A DNA stretch of 43,305 nucleotides from an uncultured Burkholderiales bacterium (GCA_903896615.1 CAITYM010000095.1:1-43305); one strand, 5' to 3'; numbered from the stretch's first letter, positions 9,472 to 18,900 are shown. Translations and numbers: made by a program. Notes: generated by a model not told the origin, from the sequence alone.

Positions 9472-10796
9472 AAAGTTTTTTTAAAACTAAAAATAAATCT
9501 CATGAATTTTTGCCCGATGCAGATGAGATTGAGATGACCCCGGTACCAACGGGCATATCGCTTACTCTTTATTTGCTGCTTTCAATGTTGTTATTCTTCT
9601 TCTTTTGGTCTTACTTTTCAAAAATTGATGAAGTGATATCTACAAGGGGTAAGTTAGTTGCAACACTTCCAAATATAGTACTTCAGCCTATTGAGACCTC
9701 TCAAATTGCGACCTTGAATGCAACGGTTGGACAAATAGTTAAAAAAGGCGATGTACTAGCGACGCTAGATCCAACTGTAACGGGTTCTGATTTGAACCAG
9801 GTTAAAGAGCGTTTAGATAGCTTAGACGCTCAGGTAAGGAGGCTAGAGGCAGAGCGGGACGGAAAAACCTTTGTCTCGAGTAAGAATGTCCACGATGAAT
9901 TGCAGGGCAACTTAGATGCAGGGCGAAGTGAGGCGTTTCGTGCGCACATTACACGCTTGAATGAGAATATCTCAAGACTCAAGTCCTCAATTACGAATAA
10001 TGCGCTTGAGATCAAAAACTTAGAGAACCGACTTCAATCGCTCAAAGAGATTGAGACGATGAATGAGCAGCTTGTTGAAAAACAGTTCCAATCCAGAAAA
10101 GGTTTACTGGAGATTCGTGACAAGCGCTTGGAGATTGAGAGTACGATGTTGAATGTTAAAAACAAAGACAACGAACTGCGAAAAGAGTTATCGGGTACAG
10201 AAGCGGATAGGGCCGCTTACGTGAGTGAGTACCGTCAAAAGATTTTAGAAGAACTCGTAACTGCTCAGCGTGAGCGAGACGGTCTTGCTGAACAGCTCGT
10301 TAAAAACCAAAGGCGCAGTAGCTCAATCACCATTGAGGCACCTGAGAACGCAGTCGTTTTAGAGGTTGCAAGATTATCTAAGGGCTCTGTGATTCGTGAG
10401 GCTGAGGCTTTAATCACCCTCGTTCCTATTGAGGCCTCACTTGAGGCAGAAGTCAAAATCGATGCCAGTGATATCTCAAACGTTAACATTGGGGATCCAG
10501 TTAGAGTCAAAATTGATGCCTTTCCATTTCAAAAGCACGGCATTGTCGAGGGGAGTATCAGTAGGATCAGTCAAGATACGACCAGCAACTCTAGTGATGA
10601 TAAGAAAAACACGTTTGGTTTTTATACTGCGCGCGTGACTTTAAAGGAGATTAGTTTAGATAACTTGAATAAACCCCTTAAAGTTCTACCCGGGATGACT
10701 TTAACGGGTGAGATTGTGGTGGGCAGGCGATCTATTTTCTCCTACATTGCATATCCTATTATGAAGACGAAGGATGAGGCGATACGAGAGTATTAA
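9468..10796 (+). CDS. Type I secretion membrane fusion protein (HlyD family)
   Basis: I take the ATG at 9468, which overlaps the transporter stop (ATGA) and gives 442 residues; a longer reading from GTG at 9423 would run inside the transporter gene. A short cytoplasmic N-terminus is followed by one membrane segment (about residues 33-53, LTLYLLLSMLLFFFFW). Next come a lipoyl/barrel start (TLNATVGQIVKKGDVLATLDP), a long periplasmic coiled coil (about 100-285) and the returning barrel (TIEAPENAVV, IGDPVRVKIDAFPFQKHG, VLPGMTLTGEIVVG). This is the normal HlyD/PrtE/LapC order. It should bridge the ABC transporter to a TolC-type outer-membrane channel that is not encoded here. Confidence 0.9.
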   Translation: MKSFFKTKNKSHEFLPDADEIEMTPVPTGISLTLYLLLSMLLFFFFWSYFSKIDEVISTRGKLVATLPNIVLQPIETSQIATLNATVGQIVKKGDVLATLDPTVTGSDLNQVKERLDSLDAQVRRLEAERDGKTFVSSKNVHDELQGNLDAGRSEAFRAHITRLNENISRLKSSITNNALEIKNLENRLQSLKEIETMNEQLVEKQFQSRKGLLEIRDKRLEIESTMLNVKNKDNELRKELSGTEADRAAYVSEYRQKILEELVTAQRERDGLAEQLVKNQRRSSSITIEAPENAVVLEVARLSKGSVIREAEALITLVPIEASLEAEVKIDASDISNVNIGDPVRVKIDAFPFQKHGIVEGSISRISQDTTSNSSDDKKNTFGFYTARVTLKEISLDNLNKPLKVLPGMTLTGEIVVGRRSIFSYIAYPIMKTKDEAIREY

Positions 10797-10831
10797 CGAA
10801 TAGATGTGGCACTGAAATCTAGTTTTATTAT

Positions 10832-10859
10832 GTTGCAGTTGCAGTTGCAGTTGCAGTTG
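10832..10859 (+). repeat. GTTGCA hexanucleotide microsatellite upstream of the GT41 gene
   Basis: Four full copies of GTTGCA plus GTTG lie in the 127-bp gap between the fusion-protein and GT41 genes. Being noncoding and about 65 bp upstream of the start, a change in copy number would alter promoter spacing without affecting a frame. Confidence 0.8.
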
Positions 10860-10923
10860 GCTTATCCAAGCTCCTTCACAAAGCTGGTATTAAAATAATT
10901 AGCACGTATTAATCCCCCAATCC

Positions 10924-13113
10924 ATGTCCCAAGTAGCCAATCCGCTCAATCAATTAGAAGCCACCGAGCAATCCATTTTGTTTGGTGCGCTTGAGCTCTT
11001 CAAGCGCGGTGAGTACGGCCTGGCTGAGCCTATTTTTGGACAACTTTTAGCTCGAAACCCTAGAAACTACATTGCACTTTATGCGTTGTCGGTGATTGAA
11101 TCTATTCAAGGACAGGTTGATAAAGCGTTGGAGCGGGTGAATGCTTCGATCGACATCAAACCAGATTTTGCTAAGTCTTACTTAGTACGTTCGATTTTGC
11201 ACCGCAACCAAAGATCATTTTATGAGGCATTAAAAGACGCTCAGACTGCCTCCGAGCTAGATCCGTCTTTGGTAGAGTCAGAGCTCCAAATTCAGTCCTT
11301 AAAGGACGAAATTACCAAGCTAAGTGCTGAGTCGATGGTGGCGCTTCAGCCCACGCCTGAGGAGCGCACTCAAATTGTGGATGTCATGGCTCAGGCCGAC
11401 CAATTCACGAAGTCAGGTCAAGCTGAGCTTGCAATTAAAGCCTATCAAGACTTTTTAAGTATCCCCGGCGTAGAGCACGGCTATATAGCGATGTTCAATT
11501 TGGCGGTGCTGTTAAATCAAGCACAACGTGTTGAGGAGGCGGTGAACCTTCTGAAAGCAAGTATTCAGATTAAGTCTGATTTCTTTATGGCTTATCTGAG
11601 TTGGGGCACGATCATCGAGCAGCTCGGCAAATCAGATGAGGCAATTGGAATTTGGTCCCTCTGTTTAGATAATCCGTTGATCGATCACCCTATCAATACG
11701 GATACAAAGATCAAAATTTTGAACAATATTGGTCGAGTGCAGGAGAATTTAAGACGTTATAACGAATCAGAAGCAACGCTTTTTAAAAGCCTAGTAGCGG
11801 ACCCCAATCAAGGGCCCGTTTTGCATCACTGGATTCATTTGCGACAAAAGCAGTGTGAGTGGCCCGTTATTTACGGCACACAGCACACAGAGGAGGAGGT
11901 ACTTAACTCTGCCTCACCGCTTTCTATGCTTGGGCTCAGTGCAGATCCGAAAGAGCAGTTAGATTGCGCCAGAAAATTTGTTAAAGAAAAAGTTGGGCAA
12001 TTCGAGCGCATGGTGCCCTTTAAGCACCGCTACGGGCATCAAAAACTAAAGATCGGATATTTGTCCTCGAACTTATCCATGCACGCTGTCTCGCTCTTGA
12101 CTGTCGAACTGTTTGAAACGCATAACCGTGATAACGTAGAGATTCACGCTTTTTGCTGGAGTCCAGAGGACGGAACCCCGTTTAGAGAACGGGTCAGATC
12201 CGCCTTTGATCACTTTCATACAGTAGCAGGGCTGAGTGATGAGGCTGCAGCGGAGTTGATTAAATCTTTAGAAATTGATGTTGTGGTAGATCTGCAGGGG
12301 CTTACATCAGGGGCGCGTCCTGATCTAATCGCCAGAGGCGCTGCACCTGTTCAAGTGGCTTATTTGGGTTATCCGGGTAGCTCAGCCATGCCATATGTGG
12401 ATTATGTAGTTGCAGATCATTTCATCATGCCGCTTGAGCTTTTGCCGCACTTTACGGAGAAGCCACTATATATGCCTACTGTTTTTCAGGTGAGCGATTC
12501 CAAAAGGCCAATTGCCACGACACCTAGTCGCGAGGCTTTTGGACTTCCAGAGGATAAACTTATTTTTTGTGCCTTTAACAATAACTACAAATTCACGCCA
12601 GAAGTGTTTGAGTCTTGGATGCGAATTCTTAGAGCTTGCCCCGATAGTGTTTTGTGGTTATTGGAGGACAACGTTTGGTCTAAAACAAATCTCACTAATG
12701 CAGCAATGGCTCACGGTATACATCCCGATAGGTTGAGGTTTGCGGGACGGATTAACCCGTCAGATTATTTGGCTCGTTTTAGGGCTGCAGACTTATTCCT
12801 TGATACAACTCCCTATAACGCGGGAACAACAGCAAATGACGCGCTTTGGGCGGGATTACCTATTCTGACCCTGTCTGGACAAACCTATGTATCAAGGATG
12901 GCGGGGAGTTTACTCAATAGCATTGGACTCAATGGGTTGATCACTTTCACCCATGATGAGTATGAGAGGAGGGCTATTGAGCTGTATAACAAGCCGCAAT
13001 TGTTAGCTCAATATAAAAATCAGTTAGCTGCTGCTAAATCTAATAAGAAGTTATTTAACACAGAGGTCTTTTGCCGAGAGTTTGAAACTGCACTTAAATC
13101 GTTATTTGAATAA
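10924..13113 (+). CDS. TPR-containing O-GlcNAc-transferase-like glycosyltransferase (GT41, SPINDLY-like)
   Basis: This 729-residue protein has N-terminal TPR-like helices (about 15-330, e.g. PRNYIALYALSVIESIQGQ and PDFAKSYLVRS) and a C-terminal GT41 domain from about residue 367. Conserved GT41 marks are KIGYLSSNLSMHA (active-site His region), VDLQGLTSGARPDLIA, AAPVQVAYLGYPGSS, FNNNYKFTPEVFESW (nucleotide-sugar-binding Lys) and LDTTPYNAGTTANDALWAG. Known family members transfer a sugar from a UDP- or GDP-sugar to Ser/Thr, and bacterial ones often act on surface proteins or flagellins. Neighbours with very Ser/Thr-rich sequences lie on both sides. An in-frame stop at 10900 fixes the ATG as the only sensible start, but no Shine-Dalgarno sequence is visible. 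Acceptor and donor are unknown. Confidence 0.87.
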   Translation: MSQVANPLNQLEATEQSILFGALELFKRGEYGLAEPIFGQLLARNPRNYIALYALSVIESIQGQVDKALERVNASIDIKPDFAKSYLVRSILHRNQRSFYEALKDAQTASELDPSLVESELQIQSLKDEITKLSAESMVALQPTPEERTQIVDVMAQADQFTKSGQAELAIKAYQDFLSIPGVEHGYIAMFNLAVLLNQAQRVEEAVNLLKASIQIKSDFFMAYLSWGTIIEQLGKSDEAIGIWSLCLDNPLIDHPINTDTKIKILNNIGRVQENLRRYNESEATLFKSLVADPNQGPVLHHWIHLRQKQCEWPVIYGTQHTEEEVLNSASPLSMLGLSADPKEQLDCARKFVKEKVGQFERMVPFKHRYGHQKLKIGYLSSNLSMHAVSLLTVELFETHNRDNVEIHAFCWSPEDGTPFRERVRSAFDHFHTVAGLSDEAAAELIKSLEIDVVVDLQGLTSGARPDLIARGAAPVQVAYLGYPGSSAMPYVDYVVADHFIMPLELLPHFTEKPLYMPTVFQVSDSKRPIATTPSREAFGLPEDKLIFCAFNNNYKFTPEVFESWMRILRACPDSVLWLLEDNVWSKTNLTNAAMAHGIHPDRLRFAGRINPSDYLARFRAADLFLDTTPYNAGTTANDALWAGLPILTLSGQTYVSRMAGSLLNSIGLNGLITFTHDEYERRAIELYNKPQLLAQYKNQLAAAKSNKKLFNTEVFCREFETALKSLFE

Positions 13114-13169
13114 TCTGTTGGGAGGAGTGAGCTCAAAGCGATGGCAAAAAGTTCCTCATCCAAGGACTC

Positions 13170-14081
13170 TTAAGCTAGGTGTAGGTGTGTAGCCTGCACA
13201 GCTCTAATGATGTCTTCCATATCAAAGAGATCCCTGCACGGCGGTGAAAATGGGTCTCCCATCGGACACACAACTCCAGTGATGGGAGGCTCAAAGCTAG
13301 ACTGACAACCGTAGCATCCAATTCTTGGAGCTACGGGTACAAATATTGCCCCGGGCCCTCTTTGTAATGGCATCCTTAGTGTGTGGTGGGCACTTGTGAA
13401 TAAGCAAATGATGGGTGTGTCAGTGCTACTTGCTACGTGTAGTGTGCCTGAATCAATACCAAAGAAGAGTTTGGAGTGGGAGATTATTTCTTTGAGTTCT
13501 GCGAGGCTGAGCTGTCCAAGTAAATTCACGAGCCTAGGGTCGTGATCGAATGCTATTTCGCTACTTGATCCAATTTGGACAATTTTCAGTTTTGTTTGAG
13601 CTAGGAGAGTATCCACGATACTCTTCCAAACCTCGGGTTTGAGGTTGCGACTAGGCCAGGTATCTCGGCGCATATGGATGACCAAATAGTCGTCCTGAAT
13701 TTTCTCATTAATGATTTTTAAAGCTGATACTTGATCTTCAAGGCCAGAATAAAGATCTATTTTTTTATCTTCAATTTGCTGTATGCTGCCGTGAGAGTAG
13801 AGGGCGTAGGCCTCCAGAATATGTATTTTTGGATATTTCTCGTAAGCCAAGTCCAAATTTATGATCTTGTCATAAGTGCCAACAAAGTTAATTGGCTCAT
13901 TTGCCATCAAAATATTTGCAACCATCGGATTGTGTTTGAAAACTTCAGGCTTAAGCGTAACAACATCAATGTCGCATTGACCCGAATAGTCTGCAAATAT
14001 TTGTTTCACGATGGGGGTCGTCAAAATGACATCTCCAAGCGCTAATTGGCGGATCACGGCAATTTTGGGTTTGAAGCTCAT
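13170..14081 (-). CDS. GT9-family (heptosyltransferase-like) glycosyltransferase with C-terminal Cys cluster
   Basis: This 303-residue protein begins with IAVIRQLALGDVILTTPIVKQI, the GT9 N-terminal nucleotide-fold signature. It contains VIHMRRDTWPSRNL, KIVQIGSS and FFGIDSGTLHVASSTDTPIICLF, the ADP-heptose-binding C-lobe pattern. Near the C-terminus four cysteines lie in C-x2-C-x12-CP-x8-C spacing (about residues 257-285). This resembles the cysteine finger of bacterial autotransporter heptosyltransferases of the TibC type, though the spacing is not claimed to match. It is transcribed against its neighbours and convergent with the GT41 gene. It could act on LPS, or on Ser residues of a repeat protein; sequence alone does not decide. 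Confidence 0.75.
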   Translation of the reverse strand: MSFKPKIAVIRQLALGDVILTTPIVKQIFADYSGQCDIDVVTLKPEVFKHNPMVANILMANEPINFVGTYDKIINLDLAYEKYPKIHILEAYALYSHGSIQQIEDKKIDLYSGLEDQVSALKIINEKIQDDYLVIHMRRDTWPSRNLKPEVWKSIVDTLLAQTKLKIVQIGSSSEIAFDHDPRLVNLLGQLSLAELKEIISHSKLFFGIDSGTLHVASSTDTPIICLFTSAHHTLRMPLQRGPGAIFVPVAPRIGCYGCQSSFEPPITGVVCPMGDPFSPPCRDLFDMEDIIRAVQATHLHLA

Positions 14082-14229
14082 TTTTTATTAGTCAAATCGT
14101 TAGGATTTGAATCGGTAGTGAAGGTTTCAGGTTGCAATTAATATGAATATTTAAATTACCATCCTCATTCTAAAACAAGGGGGCTTGAAGAATTTGACAC
14201 ATATAATCATTTTGATCGAGTGAATGATT

Positions 14230-14244
14230 GAGGAATAATTCCTC
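14230..14244. promoter_or_regulatory. Perfect short palindrome in the divergent GT9/GT2 gap
   Basis: GAGGAAT-A-ATTCCTC is a 7-bp perfect inverted repeat around one central base, in the 249-bp gap between the two divergently transcribed glycosyltransferase genes. Its form and position suit a regulator-binding site for both genes. No matching regulator is recognised. Confidence 0.35.
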
Positions 14245-14288
14245 GCCACCAGGCCATTAACTGTTAAATAGTGGATCGGAATTATCTA

Positions 14289-14330
14289 ATGGGGATTAAG
14301 AAATGGGGATTGAGCAATGGGGATTGAACA
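14289..14330 (+). repeat. Three 14-bp tandem repeats carrying ATG and purine tracts directly before the GT2 start
   Basis: The unit ATGGGGATTGAGCA occurs three times (ATG at 14289, 14303, 14317) and abuts the real start at 14331, so four ATGs are spaced exactly 14 nt apart. Each repeat ATG opens a short reading frame of 12, 11 and 11 codons (MGIKKWGLSNGD, MGIEQWGLNNG, MGIEQWLSCLL). The last two stop inside the first codons of the gene. The GGGG of each unit could serve as a weak ribosome-binding site for the next ATG. Copy-number change would alter translation of the glycosyltransferase. Confidence 0.7.
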
Positions 14331-15050
14331 ATGGTTAAGTTGTCTGTTGTAAGTCATTTTTACAATCACTTGGATAAAGTTTACGAGCAACTCGAGCGTT
14401 GGTCTCAGTTGCCCCCCCAACTCATCCCCTTTGTTGAGTTCATATTAGTAGACGATTTTTCAGACAAGGAATTTGTCCCACCCAAGACTCCTCTCAATTT
14501 AAGATGCTTTCGGGTGGACTCTGATGTTGAGTGGAATATCTCGGGATCCAGGAACTTGGGGATCTTTAACGCCACGGGGGAGTGGACTTTGGTGTTTGAT
14601 ATTGACCAAAAATTGACATACCAAGCAATTCCAGTGATTTTGGCCAATATGCAGAAATTGGATAAATCTGCACTTCATTATCTGAGGGCTGAGGACTCCT
14701 GGGATGATATTAATAAGGTAAAAGCGGAGTTTCACACAAATTCATTCTTATTTAACACTCAAAAATTTAAGAATATAGGCATGTATGATGAAGATTTCGC
14801 GGGCCATTACGGCTACGAGGACCTTTATGTCCCCATCATGTGGGAGAAAAATGGTGGAACCAAGACACTGCTGCGCGAGCCTTTCTTTTTTGAAGGTAAC
14901 TTGAATTTCAAAACTGAGAACTTAAGTCGAGATCTGTCCCGCAATGACGCGGTCGTGAAGCAAAAGCTTTTGATGCTCTCACAGCACCAAGGCAAAGGAG
15001 CCGTTCGGCCGACTCACTTTTTGAGATTTCAGTGGCATGAGCTCACCTAA
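14331..15050 (+). CDS. GT2-like glycosyltransferase
   Basis: This 239-residue protein opens with MVKLSVVSHFYNHLDKVYEQL and shows the GT-A marks FILVDDFSD, NISGSRNLGIFNATGEW and VFDIDQKL (DxD-like, metal and nucleotide-sugar binding). A middle segment, DEDFAGHYGYEDLYVPIMW, matches the acceptor-side GYEDxD-type motif of polypeptide or chondroitin-type GT2/GT27 enzymes. No membrane segment is seen, so it is likely soluble or peripheral. It faces away from the GT9 gene and precedes the flagellin-associated genes. A role in glycan assembly on flagellin or a surface protein is a contextual inference. Confidence 0.75.
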   Translation: MVKLSVVSHFYNHLDKVYEQLERWSQLPPQLIPFVEFILVDDFSDKEFVPPKTPLNLRCFRVDSDVEWNISGSRNLGIFNATGEWTLVFDIDQKLTYQAIPVILANMQKLDKSALHYLRAEDSWDDINKVKAEFHTNSFLFNTQKFKNIGMYDEDFAGHYGYEDLYVPIMWEKNGGTKTLLREPFFFEGNLNFKTENLSRDLSRNDAVVKQKLLMLSQHQGKGAVRPTHFLRFQWHELT

Positions 15051-15116
15051 AGATTGGCAAAGTTATTCCGATTAACTCCAATTAAAACGGCAATTTAAAG
15101 ACCAACCTTACAAATA

Positions 15117-15124
15117 TTGCCACT
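15117..15124 (+). promoter_or_regulatory. Candidate upstream activator box TTGCCACT
   Basis: The octamer TTGCCACT lies about 110 bp upstream of the -24 element at 15234. The same octamer occurs three times upstream of the flagellin sigma-54 promoter. Position and sharing suggest an enhancer site for the sigma-54 activator. Confidence 0.4.
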
Positions 15125-15232
15125 TTATAGATAATAATAAAATACTAATTATTTTAATATATTAATTATAAATTACCATTTATAGTGTAATTTACCCGTT
15201 CAAATATTTGATATTTGATTGCTAAAGCGAAT

Positions 15233-15248
15233 TGGCATCCTAATTGCT
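15233..15248 (+). promoter_or_regulatory. Sigma-54 (-24/-12) promoter of the 154-residue helical-repeat gene
   Basis: TGGCATCCTAATTGCT matches the consensus TGGCACG-N4-TTGCW, with the GG and GC dinucleotides at the required spacing (15234-15235 and 15246-15247). Transcription would start near 15259, giving a leader of about 46 nt. The upstream sequence is very AT-rich. Confidence 0.82.
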
Positions 15249-15304
15249 TTGAATGACTACCTTAAACCAATTTTGGTGGAATTTGTTCAAACTAGGAGCA
15301 ATCA

Positions 15305-15769
15305 ATGAGTTTAGTCAATCAATTAATATCCCACGCAAATCTGGGACGCATGCTCTCTGACGGCGAGGTGTCCCAGTACTCCCCTACAGAGATTCGTGAG
15401 GCCATTCAACAATTAGTGGCTAACGATAACAATGATTTGGCATACGCACTCGGCGATGCTGGTATCAGTTTATATCCTAACAGCGAGGACATGCTCGCTA
15501 TTAATGGTCTTTTGGCCATCATGCGTCAAGATTGGCGTTTGGGTGTGGATTATTTAGAAGACCTAATGACTTTGCAAGGCGAGCACACACAGCCCTTCAC
15601 GTATGTGATGTTGGTGAGAGCGCTTAGATGCAATTTAGACCCAGCGCGTGCGCTTGAGGTTGTCCGTAAAGGCTTGAAGGCCTATCCGCAACACACCGAC
15701 TTGATGGCAGAAAGCCTGTCATTAGAAGGTTTTACCGACGCAATCCATTCAACTGAGGTGGCTCACTGA
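15305..15769 (+). CDS. Small TPR-like helical-repeat protein, sigma-54 controlled, upstream of flagellin
   Basis: This 154-residue soluble protein has no signal or membrane segment and a good AGGAG before its ATG. The sequence reads as paired helices (ELVANDNNDLAYALGDAGI-like first repeat, then LAINGLLAIMRQDWRLGVDYL, TYVMLVRALRCNLDPARALEVVRKGLKAYP), close to HrpB1/TPR-like type III chaperone folds. It has its own sigma-54 promoter and is followed by the flagellin gene with another. A flagellin-specific chaperone or regulator is a reasonable guess, but I do not recognise a named family. Confidence 0.65.
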   Translation: MSLVNQLISHANLGRMLSDGEVSQYSPTEIREAIQQLVANDNNDLAYALGDAGISLYPNSEDMLAINGLLAIMRQDWRLGVDYLEDLMTLQGEHTQPFTYVMLVRALRCNLDPARALEVVRKGLKAYPQHTDLMAESLSLEGFTDAIHSTEVAH

Positions 15770-15781
15770 AGAAATTGCGGA

Positions 15782-15831
15782 AGTGGCAAATGGGTTGTCC
15801 ATTGCCACTAAAGCGACAATTTTTTGCCACT
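15782..15831 (+). promoter_or_regulatory. Cluster of TTGCCACT boxes upstream of the flagellin promoter; also a hairpin
   Basis: AGTGGCAA (15782-15789, inverted), TTGCCACT (15802-15809) and TTGCCACT (15824-15831) lie about 117, 97 and 75 bp upstream of the -24 GG, which suits enhancer binding of a sigma-54 activator. The first two also form an 11-bp stem with one bulge and a 5-nt loop. A T6 run follows about 10 nt later, so the hairpin could alternatively end transcription of the preceding gene. Confidence 0.5.
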
Positions 15832-15901
15832 ACCAGAACTTTAGTATCTATTTAATTGAGTAATTTGATGAATTCGAGCATTCAGAATCCAATAAAAGAC
15901 T

Positions 15902-15917
15902 TGGCACGTGAATTGCT
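15902..15917 (+). promoter_or_regulatory. Sigma-54 promoter of the giant flagellin gene
   Basis: TGGCACGTGAATTGCT is a full match to the -24/-12 consensus, GG at 15903-15904 and GC at 15915-15916. Start of transcription near 15928 leaves a leader of about 38 nt with AGGAG before the ATG. The flagellin is thus under sigma-54 and not sigma-28, as in polar-flagellum hierarchies for some flagellins. Confidence 0.9.
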
Positions 15918-15965
15918 TGGTATGTGGCAATATTTGAATGGCCATAAAGGCTAGGAGTTGAAAAA

Positions 15966-18900
15966 ATGACAGTAATCAACACAAACGTAAATGCACTGTA
16001 TTCGCAATTAGCTTTGCAGACAACAGCCAAATCACAATCTGCCTCTATGCAGCAGTTGTCCACCGGTATGAAGATTAATTCTGCCGCAGACAACGCCGCT
16101 GGTATGGCCATTGTGAATAGGATGCATACACAAATCAGCGGTATTTCCCAATCCATACAAAATGCCGGTGATGCTGTCAATTTAATTCACACCGCTGAGG
16201 GCGCTGCCAATCAGATCACGACGATGCTCCAGCGCATGCAGCAGCTCGCAACGGAATCTGCCAACGGTACCTACAACGACTCCCAGCGTATGGACTTGGA
16301 TTTAGAGTTCCAGCAGCTCAAGCAACAAATCGTTGCCATATCCAATAACACACAGTGGAACGGTTTCCCAGTGTTGAACGGAACTGCGGGCAAACAGCTC
16401 AGTCCTTACCCAGTTTATAAAGCTGTATCTGCTCCTAAGCAATCAAACATCTTTATATCACCCAGCCCATCTATAACTGTGGGTCAACAAAATATTGCAG
16501 AGCAGGTTGGATTTGGTGCAACAACCAATTCATTCTCTAGTTTGAGCTATACGCCGCAACCACCAACAGATCTCAAAACTGTTCCAAGCGCAGTGTTTAC
16601 GGATGGAACGAACACTTATTCTGTACCTTACGGAACAACCGAGGCGACGACGCTTAGTTCCTTGGTCCAAAAAATCAATGCTGGCAGCAACCCGTATACA
16701 GCCTCTGTGGACGCGAATAGTAATTTGATATTCACATCAAATACTGCGGGTCAAGCCTTACCGTCAACAATGAATTTGTCGACAGGCGCACTATCATCTA
16801 GCTCTGGCTACGTTGTCCCAACAACAGGCACCATGAGCAACGGAGACTCACTCAGCGTTACTTTTGGTAACACGACTGTTTCTTCAACCTTGAATTCAGT
16901 AAATACAACGCCAGCCGCTGTTGCGGGGGATTTGGTAAATAAACTCAATTCAAACACAACGTTTAACCAAAGTTACAACGCTCAAATCGATGCAACAAGT
17001 GGTCAGTTGCAAATCATTCCAAAAGATGCAACAGTATCACTCTCAACAGTTGAGAGCACATTTAACGTAGACCAAGTTGTTAACGGAACACCTTCTGCTC
17101 TAACGGCCGGTACCAGTGTCAACTCGACCTACGTAGCGGGAACTGCAACGACTGAGACTGCATTTGGAACAGGCGGTAATTCTGAGGCTCAGCAAGTCAG
17201 TGATGCAAGTTTGCAGTTACCTGCAAATTATGACTCTTCAACGTTAATGGGACAACAGTCATTTGCTTCCCCTGGCACTTGGTTGCAAAGTGGCGCGTTA
17301 AGTATGAGTCTTGATTCTCAGGCCAATACAGTAACAGCAACTTTCCTCTCTGCAAGTAATCAAACCATCAATATGGTGGGTACTTTAAATGCGCAAACAG
17401 GTACAGTAAGTTTTGATTCCACAAACCCCGTGAACGCACAGGTCATAAGTGGGAACCTGACTTTTAATATTCTGCAAAATGCGACTAATCCAACTCAAGT
17501 TGATTTGACTCAGTCTCCACCCACAAAGTTAACTGTTCCTAACTACATTACAACGGTTAATGTTGCAGTGCAGGGAAGCATTCCAAGTCTTAATGCGGGT
17601 GACTTGACGATCAACAAGGTTGTGGTTCCAACTTCTCTTGCAACAGACGATAAAGTCTCTCCAGCAAACAATGCAGCTGGGAGTGCAATTGCAAAAGCTG
17701 CAGCGATCAATAAGGTTACGGCACAAACAGGCGTAACAGCGATTGTGAATCAAAACACAATGGAGGGCTCAGCAATGTCTGGCTCTACCGTTGTGAACGG
17801 TAACGTGATGATCAACGGTGTAATAAGCCCACAAATCACCTCAGTACTGAACAATCCCCGCGAATCTAGACTTGCGGTCATAACCGCGATCAATTCGATT
17901 TCAAACTTAACGGGCGTTACTGCTGTTGATTCAGGCAATAACAGCCAAGGCGTGAGCTTAGTTGCCCCGGATGGTCGAAACATTGAAGTTCAGTTTGAAA
18001 ATATTGGATCTGCAACAACACAGACGTTTGAAGCGCGTACGGGTCTTACCCAGGGCGTTCAAGGCGGCACCTTCTCGCTCGAGTCTAAGGTTGCACAGCC
18101 AATCGTTATCGGGACAACACCGAACGGCAACTTGAGTGACACTGGACTTAGCCCAGGTAACTATACAGCTAACTTGTCCACAGTGACAACACAAAAATAC
18201 ACGACCCTTCAACCCGGTCAACAGCCTACGGTTTTAAATAGCGGTGAGTCTGTCATCAATCCAGGTCAAAGCCCTGTTATTTTGAACCAAGGTGACTTGG
18301 TGATCAATAACGTAGCAATACCTGGTGCAACTTCAAGTGGGGACATTCTTTCGCAAAACGCAAGCGTCTCAGCAACGAGTGAGAAGATTGCCTCAGCAAA
18401 CGCAACTGCTGCTGCAATAAACACACAAACAAGCTTGACCGGCGTAACAGCTGTCGCTAACCCAGCAACGATTGCAGGGATGGTGACGGGTGTGAACCAA
18501 AGCATTCCTAACGGATTTGCGACACTGTACGTAAACGGAGTTGGTATCAAGGTTGATTTAGAGACCTCGCAAACCCCAAGTCAGCGTATTCAGGCCGTCA
18601 TCAGCGCTTTGAACCCAGCGGTAGGTGAGACAGGTGTAACCGCATCTGTTAACCCACAAGGTCAAGGCGTTCAGTTGACCACGACTGACGGTAGAAACTT
18701 ATCCGTTTGGTACGACAGCACACAGTACACGGCCAGCGATTTTGGACTTGGAGGTAACCCCCAGTCTAACGCTCCGGGGGTAACAGGAATTGTGAATGCT
18801 ACAGCTAGTTCTGGTAGCTACGCATCTACGGTATACGGTACAGTTAGTTTGCAGTCTGATAAGCCAATTAATGTTCAACCCGGTATAAACGGTTACACAT

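Noticed and set aside
9423..10796. Longer HlyD-family reading from GTG at 9423
   Set aside because: It would overlap the transporter gene by 49 nt; the ATG at 9468 gives the usual ATGA overlap and a normal N-terminus.
14195..14206. TTGACA and TATAAT close together in the GT9/GT2 gap
   Set aside because: The two boxes are only a few bases apart, so they cannot form one sigma-70 promoter.
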